Shown here piece by piece: positions 37,701 through 49,624 of a stretch of DNA of 64,000 nucleotides. This stretch comes from Palaemon carinicauda (Eukaryota > Arthropoda > Malacostraca > Decapoda > Palaemonidae). Every line of letters begins with the position of its first letter. Positions within the stretch are counted from its first letter, which is position 1. The stretch is from positions 14,351,155 to 14,415,154 of the forward strand of contig NC_090744.1 of assembly GCF_036898095.1 (NCBI RefSeq). Reading direction: 5' to 3'. The translations under genes and the position numbers were made by a program. The notes beneath the pieces were generated by a model, which had not been told where the DNA came from, searched no databases, and saw only the letters and a list, made by a program, of their open reading frames with translations.

Positions 37701-39367
37701 GTTTACCTGCTCCAAAAGATGTTGAATCAGATCTATTAGAAGCTGAGAAATATGGTAAAAATTCCTTTGATGACTTCATTCAGGAGAGGCTGATTAATAA
37801 AACCAAGAGCTTTAATGATCCAATTAAAAAGCAGAATCTTAAAACGTTTGCCTCTATTGCTAAATCAGTAAAAATTACAACAACAAAACAAGTAAAACAA
37901 ATAAAAGCAGAAAGAAATGTACTAGGACAAGTCGCAGTATTAGCCACAAAATACAACTTAAACATGGAAAAAGTTTTGAGTCATCCACTTGGACCAGTAC
38001 CTTGGTCATTAGCAACTGCTGATGGCGCACTTGTGAAAACCAACAAAGCAAAACTCCTTCATGCTCTAGAAACAGAACAAACCCTTGCAAGAAGACCAGA
38101 AATAGATTGCATGAACTGCATCATTGATGGGAATGCAATATTACAAGCGCAAGTAGCATTACCAACATCATTTGGTGAACTAGCTGAAAAAGTATTTGAT
38201 CAACTCCCTAAAGTCAGTCGGGTTGATTTTGTCACAGACACATACCTGACTCATTCTATTAAAAATCCAGAAAGGAAGCGAAGAGGAGCATCAGCTACAT
38301 TCTTGCTTAAAGGTAGCTCAACAAAAATTCCCAGAAATTGGAAGAGTTTCTTAACCGATACAAAGAACAAAGAGCAATTGATCCAGTTCTTACTGGGAGA
38401 GTGGAAACAAGATAAATATGCAAATAAGCTTAAAAACAGAGTTATTTATTTTGTGAATGGTCGTAACTGCACAGCTATCACAAGTACTGATGGACTGCAA
38501 ACAGAAACATATGAGGTTGAGGCCCTGCAGTCATTCCAAGAGGAAGCTGATAGTAGAATTATTTTACATCTTCGTCATATGGCTTCTCAAGTATCTGAAG
38601 ATTTCACCATTGTTATAAGATCACCAGATACAGATGTTTTCATCTTGTTGCTGAAATTTGCTCAAGTCTTAAAACAAACCATTTTGTTCGATACAGGAGT
38701 AGGAGACAAAAGACGCCTCATAGATGTACATAAAGTTGTAGATAAAACTGGTCAGGAGTTATGTGAAGTCTTGCCTTCCCTTCATGCTTATTCTGGTTGT
38801 GATAGTGTGAGTGCATTTGTTCGGAAGGGTAAATTATTACCATGGAAATTACTACAGAAGAACCCAGAGTTTATTTCCACTTTCAAAAATCTTGGATCTA
38901 GTTCTGCTGTGGATGAAAATACGTATATCCAGCTAGAAAAATTTACTTGTCTACTCTACAATCAGTCATCAACTCAGTCATCTATTGACAAAGTACGTTA
39001 CAATCTTTTTCTTCAAAGATACGTCCCCAAATCAGCCATAATTTCAGATTGTGATGGGATAGATATGAGTTTGCTGCCTCCATGCCGTATGTCACTCAGA
39101 GAACATATAAAGAGGGCAAACTATCAAGCACTCATATGGAACAGAGCAGATCAAGCTGAGCCAGATATACCTTCGCCAGACGGACATGGGTGGTGTCTCA
39201 GTGAAGGAAACTTAGAATTTGTATGGTGTAGTGGATCACCGATGCCACAAGAATTGATTGATATTCTAGATGAGCACGTAGAGGAGGAGGAGTTTGAGGA
39301 GTCTTATGAAGATGAGCCAGAAGAAATTAACAATATCACAGACTTAATGTATGAGTATGATGATTAA
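34706..39367 (+). CDS. Academ-like transposase with C-terminal FEN/XPG-type nuclease domain, 1,553 aa
   Basis: Single intact ORF starting at ATG 34,706 and ending TAA. N-terminus is basic (KLKLTKKQRSKS). A Cys/His cluster follows: C143xxC146, C163, then YHPTC with H201 and C204, a likely zinc site. The middle carries CWDNFDLLEETSTGAGTTH (D483, D486, H499), LTFDLAVAKKA (D654), RLGVFHTTCAFLG (H683) and VDITIEQTINRH (D898, E902). These signatures recur in large uncharacterised invertebrate proteins and may form an RNase H-like transposase core (inference). The C-terminus has IIDGNAILQAQ (D1141), FVTDTYLTH (D1178), EEADSRI (E1280, D1282), SPDTDVF (D1308, D1310) and SGCDSVSAFVRKGK (D1366), matching in order the seven carboxylates of FEN-1. 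The tail is acidic. No stop or frameshift is seen, so activity is possible. Confidence 0.92.
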   Translation: MATSTPSDEKPLKLKLTKKQRSKSSAASQLTCIIHYESNNSEKNVRPLTDHSFDVILEKKLIRQKSDNPNERLEAICDKIPKTFLKDLHGTHRWCYQNFTNVSRVLKRKCTVDTNEATTSRSKSGRTTKKVQTPTPLFPSTSCLMCNRYRKKVKGRIEIPIKCQTKTAEDTIRAAAERLKDFKMLGQIADYDLQAREARYHPTCRKNYTRLQERNISEVENLKVKQEQEAHKAAFDYLCKYVDESIIKGANVERLSMMKEKYLLFLQDQFPEFYNPQYKTCKLKDKLKKKFGNKLQFWQPNYKSELVYSSEVPQGQAVEVAFEVAASESKRIEEAALVLRRAILDGQREAPEMPWPPTKEYLLGENTKVPKLLQEFLSLIIGGSKAVETTTEIPVLSISQDLCRATTKGKWMMPKHLLLGMTLRHLTGSAEIVTILHRFGHCASYSCLLELETAICDGITETQRILPRGIQVENNRVTHLCWDNFDLLEETSTGAGTTHTAHGIVIQESSFIENVDMSEIREKSSNPRTKKRSINYIPKEIEPCFLRAKAEPVLAPSILTSPNKDVNDAAKTSDSLWLLSRALSKESTQTVPNWAGWVSLTGKEKEYGEVQSKVEYMPPINAPVTENATVQHIIKVSQSASREVNQQYTILTFDLAVAKKAYAIVWQDPNAFGDVIIRLGVFHTTCAFLGVIGKRMSGSGFEDILIESGICASGSISKVMSGKHYNRAMRVHKTMHEALERLLLQSFESNVTILWKGRARDMMEHLAREPSTELLDEALTNEDCAAVIEQYNNFKEEIRRGEHGKTAKFWIDYMDKVLLVLRFQRATKESNFDLHISCLEQLCPMFFCYDHPNYARYTTIYMLVMLNLDKSHPGAKELLHHGMSVSRSNVRCSRNAVDITIEQTINRHAKSNGGIIGFSRNCNAYTRWCLTRHARAEYVEATKQMAEIDSNVSSSHNDLKKSEIIHSEERVRKAMDAFQNFIDPFSVEDKHLLYCLSSGLPAPKDVESDLLEAEKYGKNSFDDFIQERLINKTKSFNDPIKKQNLKTFASIAKSVKITTTKQVKQIKAERNVLGQVAVLATKYNLNMEKVLSHPLGPVPWSLATADGALVKTNKAKLLHALETEQTLARRPEIDCMNCIIDGNAILQAQVALPTSFGELAEKVFDQLPKVSRVDFVTDTYLTHSIKNPERKRRGASATFLLKGSSTKIPRNWKSFLTDTKNKEQLIQFLLGEWKQDKYANKLKNRVIYFVNGRNCTAITSTDGLQTETYEVEALQSFQEEADSRIILHLRHMASQVSEDFTIVIRSPDTDVFILLLKFAQVLKQTILFDTGVGDKRRLIDVHKVVDKTGQELCEVLPSLHAYSGCDSVSAFVRKGKLLPWKLLQKNPEFISTFKNLGSSSAVDENTYIQLEKFTCLLYNQSSTQSSIDKVRYNLFLQRYVPKSAIISDCDGIDMSLLPPCRMSLREHIKRANYQALIWNRADQAEPDIPSPDGHGWCLSEGNLEFVWCSGSPMPQELIDILDEHVEEEEFEESYEDEPEEINNITDLMYEYDD

Positions 39368-39659
39368 AGATGCAATATTTATCATGAATCCATTCTCGTT
39401 ATCTATTGTGATTACAAATTACTCGGTAATATAGGAAAATATTCTATACATATCTATTTAGCTATATCGATTAGTTCTATTCTTATAAAGGGTACTTTAT
39501 CTAGTCCAATGTGCCAAAGGTATATTAGATTGCTATTTCAAGAAATTTTTCCTTAGCAGTTGCACTTCACTTTATACATTTGCTTTATGAAGAATTATTT
39601 TTATGAATGCCATAGTCAGAAACATATTGAATTTTTTTAAGGTTATGTAATAACCTTGT
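39368..39659 (+). other. 3' UTR start of the Academ-like gene
   Basis: AT-rich non-coding DNA. AATAAA hexamers occur further on, at about 39,963 and 40,489, as possible polyadenylation signals. Confidence 0.45.
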
Positions 39660-40315
39660 TCTTATGTTTTCCTGTTATATGAGGTGCTGTACATTAATGC
39701 AAAGCAAAAAACAAAATATTTATTTCCCTGTGCAATGAACTCATTACTCAGTTTCAGGTGAGAGTGTACATTTAAGCTCTAAAAGCCAATTTTTTTTTTT
39801 AATGGAATTTCTTATCAGATATAGTTATTTTTCTATTTCTTTCATAATCTATTTTTTTGCTGCCAAATACTCTGTGTTTTTGTTCTTAAGGCTTAATATT
39901 ATATTACCAAAATGATTACTTTAATTCATTGTACCTGTACCAAAAACTTTCATTTATAAAGAAAATAAATCACGATTTCTTCATCTATGGTTGTCTGTTA
40001 TGTGAGAATGCTGCACATTACATCTATTCACAAATTATAATATTACTTTTCTTGTGCCATTAATTCATCAGTCTCTTCAGGCTAGAGTATGCATTTAAGT
40101 TCTAAAAGAAATTTTTTTCTTTAATCAAATGTCTTATTAATTATGGTTGTTTGTGTATGCATTTCAATCATAGTTATTCTCTTATTACCAAATGTTCTTT
40201 TTTTTAAGCACTAATATCAACAAAAGGAGTACTTTATTTTTTTTTTCTTTTGTGTTTGTACCACAAAATATCTTTTGTAATAGAAAAATCATAATTTTTT
40301 CTTGTAGTTTATCTT
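39660..40315. repeat. Diverged tandem duplication, two units of about 320 bp
   Basis: Unit 1 (about 39,660-39,985) and unit 2 (about 39,986-40,315) share in the same order TGTTATxTGAG, CTGxACATTA, TGTGC, TCAGTxTCTTCAGG-like, TTTAAGxTCTAAAAG, TCTTAT and TTTATA/TTTTGTAxxxAAAAT blocks. Clearly diverged, hence old. Confidence 0.7.
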
Positions 40316-40579
40316 AATGTCCTTAATTATTTTGGGCCAAAATCCTCTGACTTAATCTATTATGTCGGCTTAAGGAGATTAAACTGCACCAAAGTGTCTT
40401 CATTTTTAAGAGACCAATGTATAACGATCTATATGTTAGATATATAAATACTTATCGTAAATTTTATAATATATAAGAACTGTATTAGTAATAAACTAAC
40501 CCAATGAACCCAATATACCTTAAAGAAGAATATGCATATATCAATTAGGTTAATATTTCCCTATTCTTTGGCCACTATT

Positions 40580-40750
40580 TTTTTTAAATTTTGGTTTGTA
40601 GCAACCAAAATCTCCAAAAGCCAGTCTGCAGTTAATCGTACTCTGAATCTATTGCCTCCAAGAAGATGAAAAAGTAATGTCTAAAAAAATATCTTGGAGC
40701 TGGGAGGGGTCGGCAACTAGCCTATGGTTCACAAGAGAGGACGGGTTGTA
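40580..40750 (+). repeat. Internal second copy of the right terminal region
   Basis: Aligns with 41,148-41,290 in the same orientation: ATTTTGGT...ACCAAAATC, GAATCTAT, TGTCT and AGGGG stretches in matching order. It is more diverged than the two outer repeats are from each other. Confidence 0.65.
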
Positions 40751-41161
40751 TCAGAGCAGTATACCGCATTCTAAGCGGCCAAGATATTTTTTCTCACGCT
40801 ATCATATGCTTTAATATATTTCTGAAAATTACATATTTTATATGAAATTACATCTAAAAAACCTGCTCTTTATGAATATTTTGATGCTGTCAATCCATCT
40901 TTTCACTGAAATAAATTATAGCAAACTATAGTGATATACATTTTCTTGGTAGCTTAAAATTGAATTTTGAACGTAAATTAAGCCAGAATTCTTTATTATT
41001 TCGATAAAACAAACTATTTCATTCGATTCTGCATACTTTTAAACCCCTAATTCCATACCACTTTTATAAGTATTGGTTTATTTCTCTGCGTCATATATAA
41101 AACTAACATTATTTTATATTACATTTTTTCCCCTAAATATTTCTCGAATTTTGGCTTTATC

Positions 41162-41292
41162 AGCCAAAATCACCAGCATCCAGAATGCAAACAATCAGAA
41201 TATGAATCTATAGACTCTAAGGAATAAAAATAACCTTGTCTGCAAAAATCCCTAGGGGGGGGGGATGATTTCACCTGCTGGCCCATGGCCTA
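41162..41292 (-). repeat. Right terminal inverted repeat
   Basis: Inverted partner of 34,217-34,348. Just inside it, ATTTTGGC and GCCAAAAT around a 7-base loop (41,149-41,171) form a perfect 8-bp stem. Confidence 0.92.
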
Positions 41293-42089
41293 ATAGCTTT
41301 TAAGCACCTGCCCTGTCCATTTTTCACATTTTTCTCTCCAGCTTTCCTCTTGATTACCTTGACCAAACCTCTCATCTCTTCATCATACTACTACACCTCT
41401 ACGCGTCTCATTACATCATGCCACTTAATTTTATTATTTTCTGTTCTTACCACTATTCCAAATAAAGCCTACATTTCTTACAAACTCTCTAACCCTATGA
41501 TTTTATTTCTAAAGACTCCCTATTGGGTCCTCTAATTCTCTTATCTTATAAACGTTTTCTTCTAAACAGTTATGATATTGCAAGAGATTAGGCAAAAGAA
41601 CTCAAAAAGAAGACAAAAATATTTAGTTTGTTTTACATGCAGTATAGTATTTTCATAGCTACTCGGCTCAGCTTCTTACCTGCAATACAATAATATATTG
41701 TGAATTAGTAATCCCTTTACATGGCATACGAAGTGGCCGAAATATGGGTGTATGTAATGAAGACAACGGTATTTAAAATCTTTGTTATTGTATTTGGCTA
41801 CATAACGTGTTTCTTACCAAAGCAACACTTAAGTCATTTCTATCACTGACTTACTAGAGGCACGTACGCAAATAAAAGATACAAATTAAACAAACGAACA
41901 TCAATGTAAAGATTGTAATCTCATACGCAGTTCAAAATAAGAAGAATTATATGCTATCTTTGAGGAATTATATAGAGAGTTCATTAGTTTATAGCATATG
42001 CTACAACACTAATACTAGTGCTATTGTGTTACATTACACAATACCAAAATAGATAACAAAAACATTAACTAGGAAAAGGAAAATAGTGT

Positions 42090-42092
<3 letters not shown>

Positions 42093-42155
<63 letters not shown>

Positions 42156-42171
42156 TCTCTCTCTCTCTCTT
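42093..42171. repeat. (CT)n microsatellite
   Basis: About 79 bp with one CCC interruption. Confidence 0.97.
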
Positions 42172-42378
42172 TCTCCTTGATTTGTAAAGAATCTCAATTT
42201 TATTCATATGGCATTCTTCCACACGAAAGTTCCGCCTCTACCGTCTGCGTTTTTCCGTTTGGTGATATCCTAACGGTAAACAGTTTTACATCTGACAGCG
42301 GGCTAACTAACATTAAGGAAACATTGAGGCTTGCCGTATAAGTTAAACAGATTTCAAGGGCTCTGATCATAGTGCTAC

Positions 42379-42447
<69 letters not shown>
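42379..42447. repeat. (GA)n microsatellite
   Basis: About 69 bp of GA. Confidence 0.97.
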
Positions 42448-42450
<3 letters not shown>

Positions 42451-42988
42451 AGCCTGTTATTAGATTATCCGGTCACGTCTTTCTCCTGTGGATGTTTGCA
42501 GAGCCACTCCTCTCCAGAGAATGTTTACTCGGGGTAACTGTGCGATCTTGTTTAAAACTCTTTTTCCTCTGAGAGAGTTTCTTTACATGTTTATGGACAT
42601 TAAAAAAAAAAAAAAAAAACACAGCCCGACATCAAAGGTCATTGACGCCGATATCATTTATTATATATAAAAAACAAAAAAATATTCAATTAAAACCATA
42701 AAAGTTAAGATGTCATTATAAAATTTTAATAGTTTTCAAAAGACCTGCTTCTGAAATAAATCTAAAAATGTCGCTCGCACAGTAGAACACACCGTGACCG
42801 AACCTCACTGTTAAAGGAACTAAACAGTCATCGCAAAACGGTTGGCGTTGGCCCTAAAGCAGAAACTTGTGGGTCACCCGAGTAGGACCGATGCGAAGAC
42901 GACAGAGTATACTCCCACTTTCGAGGCAACATGTTTCATCTCCAAGGGGATATAACATTCATTATTTCTATCATATAATTTTGAACCA

Positions 42989-42990
<2 letters not shown>

Positions 42991-43081
<91 letters not shown>

Positions 43082-43082
43082 T
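42991..43082. repeat. (TA)n microsatellite
   Basis: About 92 bp of TA. Confidence 0.97.
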
Positions 43083-43589
43083 TATAAATATGCTTTATTA
43101 TGTATGTATCTTTGCGTACAAATCTGATGTATTTATATGCAAAAAGATGTGGAAGCTTCTTAAAAAAACCTTAATTACTTAACGTAGACCTGACTGCAGT
43201 GGCACCTGGTTTCTTGCTTAAAAATCATTTACATCAGATTATAACTACCTATATGAGATTAATCTTTCGGACTAAGCTACCATGTATGTACAATTATTTT
43301 ATATGAATATGCGTATATGCCTTGCTGTTATTTGGGCTTTTTATATGTGCACTGATATTCAAAACGTGTACAAATACCTATGTAATTGTATTCTCATGAT
43401 GATAGCGTTATATGTGCAGATGTGCATGCACGTAAATGGGTGTGCATGGATGCTTTCCGGTATACACGTATACTATGATTATGTATTTTTACTTACATAA
43501 TTAAGATTGTCAAGTTTTTAACATAAACGCATATCAATATTAAGAAACTATATCGAAGCATGCTAAGTATTCCAGTATTGATAGTGAGG

Positions 43590-45270
43590 TTACAAGAAAA
43601 AACAAAAAATGACTGGAGAGAATATTTAGACAGGAAAGCAGATAAAACTGACAAAGCTATGAAATCAGGTAGTGACTATGGTGTAAGAACTTTTCATAAA
43701 ACTATTGAAAAAAATCTTTTCTGGGGCAAATAAGAAGAAGCATATACACATCAAAAAGTGAGATGAATCTGTTTTAACAACGAAAGGTGAAGAAGTCAAC
43801 GTTGGGTGGAACACTTTAATGTGGTCATGAGTAAGATATACGGAGGGAATAATTTGATTGATTTACCTGAAGATGAGGAAAACCTTGATGTTCCCATAAA
43901 TGAATTCATTGTGTCTGAAGTCGAAGCTAGCATTAAAAAACTAAGGGGATGGAAAGCCCAGGGATATGATGGAATAACTGCTGAGATGATATTGGCGGAA
44001 AATTAAGTGATTCCTAGAATACTTACAAGATTATTTAGTAGAATGTGGCGTGAAGCAGCAAAACCTTATGAATGGGAGCAAGGAGTGTTGGTGAAAATGG
44101 CAAAAAAAGCAGATCTGATTTATTGCAATAATTTCAGAGGCATCACACTTACGCCAGTTGTTAGGAAAATATATAGTATGCTCGTTCTAACGAGACTAGA
44201 GAGAGAGAGAGATTGATGAAAAGCTGAGATATGAAGAAGCATGGTTCAGAAAAGGTAAAAGGTTTAGTGACCAAATTTCTATTCTAAGACATGTGGTACA
44301 GCAATGTGTAGAATATAGAAATCCACTTATGATAGCATTTGTTGACCAGGAAAAAGCCTTCAATAGTGTGCACCGGCCAATTTTGTGGACAGTCTTGCAT
44401 CATTATGAAATTCCACTTAAATATGTAATTTTCGTCAAGTTTGTTTATGAGCATATCAAGTACAAAGTTAATGTTAGTGGAGTCTTATCAACTGAATTTC
44501 TAGTGAAAGCGGAACACTGGAAGGGAATGTGTTGTCACATAGGTTGTTTATCCTCCTCACGGATTTTGTGATGCGCAGTAAAGTTGGGGATGGTGGAGAA
44601 AGGTTAGACTGGATTGGTAATGGGATACTAGCTGACCTAGATTATGCTGCTGATACTGTCCTTGTTAGCAGAACACCACTTGAGTTGCAATGCTTGCTTA
44701 CCAGAATTCATGAAATATCAAAGGAGGTTGAACTCAAACTAAATAGAACAGGGTCTTTAGAATTGGATTTTAATAAAAAATGGAAAAAAAAAATCACGCA
44801 ATGGTTAGGTAAAGTAAACTTTGGAAATCAAATCGCCTGAAATTACATGAAACAATCAGGCTATAAATTAGTGTAGTGAGATCTGTGTTAATGCATGAAC
44901 ATGGGTCATGAAACTATATCCAATATATTTTGTAGATTTGAGAATAAAGCCCTCAGAATATTATTGGGATTATAAATGGCAGCACAGGATTAGAAATGAA
45001 ACAATAAAAGAAATTACTAAAGTTCCATATATGGATGAGATCATGGTGAGGGGTAGATGAAGATGGTTTGGGCATGCTCTTCGCATTTCCCAATTGAGAT
45101 TAGTTCACCAAATTTCAACTGGGCTCCACAAGGCACTAGAGGAGTTAGAAGACCCATTCCTACATGGCTAAGAAATATGAAGCGTGAAGTAGGAGAGGAG
45201 GAATGGAGAAGTATTGATTTTAAAACTTAAGATAGAGACGACTGGTGAACTATAATCAAGAACCTTTGCG
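43590..45270 (+). pseudogene. Non-LTR retrotransposon reverse transcriptase (broken)
   Basis: Remnant of an RT related to the fragment at 22.0-22.6 kb. Linker DWREYLDRKADKTDKAM, then RWVEHFNVVM, KLRGWKAQGYDGITAEMI, CNNFRGITLTPVVRKIYS, AWFRKGKRFSDQISILRHVV, MIAFVDQEKAFNSVHRP (first catalytic Asp) and LDYAADTVLVS, where the expected YADD is YAAD. The end has RTRRVRRPIP-like pieces in another frame near 45,150. Stops and frameshifts occur at 43,730, 44,007, 44,216, 44,571 and beyond. The catalytic change alone would inactivate it. Confidence 0.88.
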
Positions 45271-45279
45271 TCACCCCGC

Positions 45280-45665
45280 GACTCATGTCCATACAGTAAC
45301 ACAGATCTTACTAAACTGATATATAGCCTGAATCTTATAATGTAATTTTAGGCAATTTGCTATCCAAATATTACTTAAACTGGCAATTGTTGGATTTGCT
45401 TTTTTCAATCTTGTAATTACCTCCAATCCTAAAGACCCAGTATTAGATTTCATAGTTCCCGAATATTTAAATGATTTGACCTCATTATTCGTTTCTCCTC
45501 CAATGATATTTTTTATTCCATTGCATATTCTACTCTCAACATATCTGTCTTTCTTATAGTTATTTTGAACCCACATGTCATATTTCATATATTGTGGTAA
45601 GCAAGCTTTGCAAATATTATGGTGTTCTTCCAATAAGGATAGCGTCATCAGCATACTTAAGGTCA
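45280..45665 (-). pseudogene. Inverted fragment of the same RT type
   Basis: Minus strand. [14 protein letters not shown] near 45,650 (catalytic YADD intact), then [15 protein letters not shown], [19 protein letters not shown] and YGHESRG at 45,285. It meets the plus-strand fragment end to end near 45,275. Several frames are needed, so it is broken. Confidence 0.8.
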
Positions 45666-47350
<1,685 letters not shown>

Positions 47351-47516
47351 TTTGGTGCCCAGACCCTTGGGATTGAGCAAGTCTGTTTGGAATATTGGTG
47401 ATAACAGGGCCTTGTTTTCATTAAAGGTTTGAATAGTTTCGTGTTGATAGGATTCTGTGTATTGTTAAGATATATATTTTTTTTTTCTGAGAGGTGTAAT
47501 TTTTGTAAAGTACAAA

Positions 47517-49160
47517 ATGGTACATCTAAATATACAAGAGATTTGGAAAAACCCAACTGTTCAGCTATTGTCAGAAGCTAATATAACTAAATCTAAGTGG
47601 CTCTCTATTTTAATGGCATGTGGTGGCCATGCAACGAGTGGAATGATTAACCCCCAAATCAAGTGCTTAGCCTTAAAAGGGATGATATACTTAGGAATGC
47701 TATCAGAAAAAGATATTGTAGCAGCTCACAAAATTTTGGAGAATGATGAAACAGAATTCTTAGCGAATCAAAGATCAATTGACCTAGGAACTGAAAGAAT
47801 TAAAGCTGAATGGAATGTTGAGGCTGACATTCAACAAAATGCAAAAGAAGAGAATATGATTAAGTAGACGATGATGACAGAACGGGAAGAAAGAGAAAGA
47901 GAATAGGCAATAGAAATTGCAAGACAGGGAAAAGGGGAGAGAGACCGAGAAGAAGGAGAGAGAGAAGAGGCTAGGGAAATCGCAAAATATGCAAGGGAAA
48001 TGGAAGAAAGCCAAGAAAAAAGAGAGAGGAGACGGGATGAAAGAGAGATAGAAGAAGCAAGACACGCAAGGGAACTGGAATGGTTGAATGCTAGTGCAAA
48101 GTCGTCAGCTGAGACAGAGATGACCCCTGCTATGCACGATCCTGTGTTTAACGTGATAAATGAGAAGAGGTCAATTAAAAAAAATCAAAGAAGAAGCTCC
48201 TAACGAATTCTTCAAGGGTCGCATCGACGATGGAATGGCCAGAAGATAAATGGTCTATGTTATTGCACAGTGTCTTCATTGGAAAAGGACGCAGTGTCCA
48301 TCTTGCTTTGTCTCAGGACCAGAGGAAGGAGTATCAAGAAATTAAAAGGATCGTACTGCTAGTGTATCAGATGAACCTTAAATACTATAAGAAAAATTTT
48401 CGAAGCTTGCGGATGGACAAGACAATAATTTTTCTGGATAAAGCTTATAAGGTATGGCGATGTTTTAATAGATGGATAAAGGATGCTAACGTGAGAAAGA
48501 TTGCTGATAGAAGAATTGATAGTGCTCGAACGTAATTGAGAGAAATAGATAGGTGAAGAAACTTGATAAAACCGACTTGCTGAGTGAAGATTGAAATATT
48601 ATCAGTCGTACACCCTCCTCAGGTATGAACTTTCAACCGTCGTTCTGACCAAGTATCAAGTATTTGCCGAACTATGGACACTAGTGCAGTATTAACTATG
48701 TGAACAAGTTCAATGGTTACAGCAGAAGTCCCACTGTTACTGTTCCAAGGCAGAATGTAATAGTACCACAGCAAGAATCGTCGAATCGTCCTCCTTCAGG
48801 TGGTGTGAAAGACGTGCAGAAGATTAATATTGTCTGTAATAAGTGTGGTAAGAGAGGCCATATCAGTAAGGAATATTTGTTAAACCAACCGAAACAGTCG
48901 CCTCAGTTGTTAAGGATAATTCAACTTCACAGAATGTGAAGACAAAGAAACAAACGGAAAAGGAAGATGAAGAAAATAAACATTTAACTTTTACACGACG
49001 ATCAGGACAACCCCAAACAGCATGGATGCCTTTAAACCATATATTTATGAAGGTATGTTAGCTGCTCTGGATGGGAGTGATCAAACCCCGGTCAGGATAT
49101 TGCGCTACACAAGTTGTAATCATAGTGTAGTAACACTAGGTGTACACCTGTTGGTGGAAT
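47517..49160 (+). pseudogene. Gag, zinc knuckle and protease of Gmr1-like copy 1 (broken)
   Basis: Starts at ATG 47,517: MVHLNIQEIWKNPTVQLLSE, then a SAP-like helical segment (MACGGHATSGMINPQIKCLA). A very Glu/Arg-rich coiled coil (about 47,770-48,110, two stops) follows, then a capsid-like region at 48,230 (MEWPEDKWSMLLHSVFIGKG, ALSQDQRKEYQEIKRIVLL). The CCHC knuckle at 48,835 reads CNKCGKRGHISKEY, with Tyr in place of the last Cys. A protease-like segment near 49,080-49,160 has CNHSVVTLGVHLLVE without the Asp of its DTG. Copy 2 on the minus strand has the same domains. Confidence 0.85.
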
Positions 49161-49624
49161 AGTCTCTCACAAAATATTCAGTCATTTTGAAGGGAATAAG
49201 AGGTTAGGAGTGACTCCTATTTGACGTTTGAGAATGATGTGAGTTGGGGACAGGTCATTTTGATGTTGTGGTGAAGGATTCATTGGCTGTCGAAGAGGTG
49301 GAAGCTCTGCTGGAAAATGAGGTTGATAGAGCGCCATTTGTACCTTGTCCCATTGTAACGGAGAAACCATTGAAGTATAGTCCTATGACTGAACTCAAGA
49401 AGAACTAGTTGTGCGACGACTAGGAGTAGGACGAAGAAAGTGGCTACAGAATAAGAAAGAGAAACTAAGGAGCGATGAAATTGGAGGATTTTTAAAAAAA
49501 AAAAAGATTCCGATGATGGCATGCAAGAGGAGAGCTCTCGAGTGAGTTGGATAGAAGAGGAATGACAGACGAATGAACATGAAGACAAGGAAGCAATCGA
49601 TTTGGAAATATATGGAAAATTCAA
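49161..49624 (+). pseudogene. Post-protease region of Gmr1-like copy 1
   Basis: Decayed plus-strand text matching copy 2 at 62,306-62,692: VKDSLAVEEVEALLENEVDR then APFVPCPIVTEKPLKYS. Many stops follow. Confidence 0.6.

Larger units (their letters stand above)
34217..41292 (+). mobile_element. Academ-like DNA transposon, 7.08 kb, structurally complete
   Basis: Long imperfect terminal inverted repeats enclose a single 1,553-codon ORF. The left end reads TAGACCGTGGGCC at 34,217; the right end read on the minus strand is TAGGCCATGGGCC at 41,292. The trinucleotide ATA stands immediately outside both ends, a possible 3-bp target duplication. The encoded protein combines a transposase-like region with a FEN/XPG-like nuclease block. 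The Academ superfamily is known for large single proteins with an XPG-type nuclease (AcademX) and 3-4 bp duplications, and this fits. Family assignment is inference without a database search. The 3' non-coding part (39,368-41,160) contains internal duplications. Confidence 0.85.
41293..43585. other. No recognisable gene; several microsatellites
   Basis: Right flank of the Academ-like element. Only short ORFs; no supportable similarity. Confidence 0.5.
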
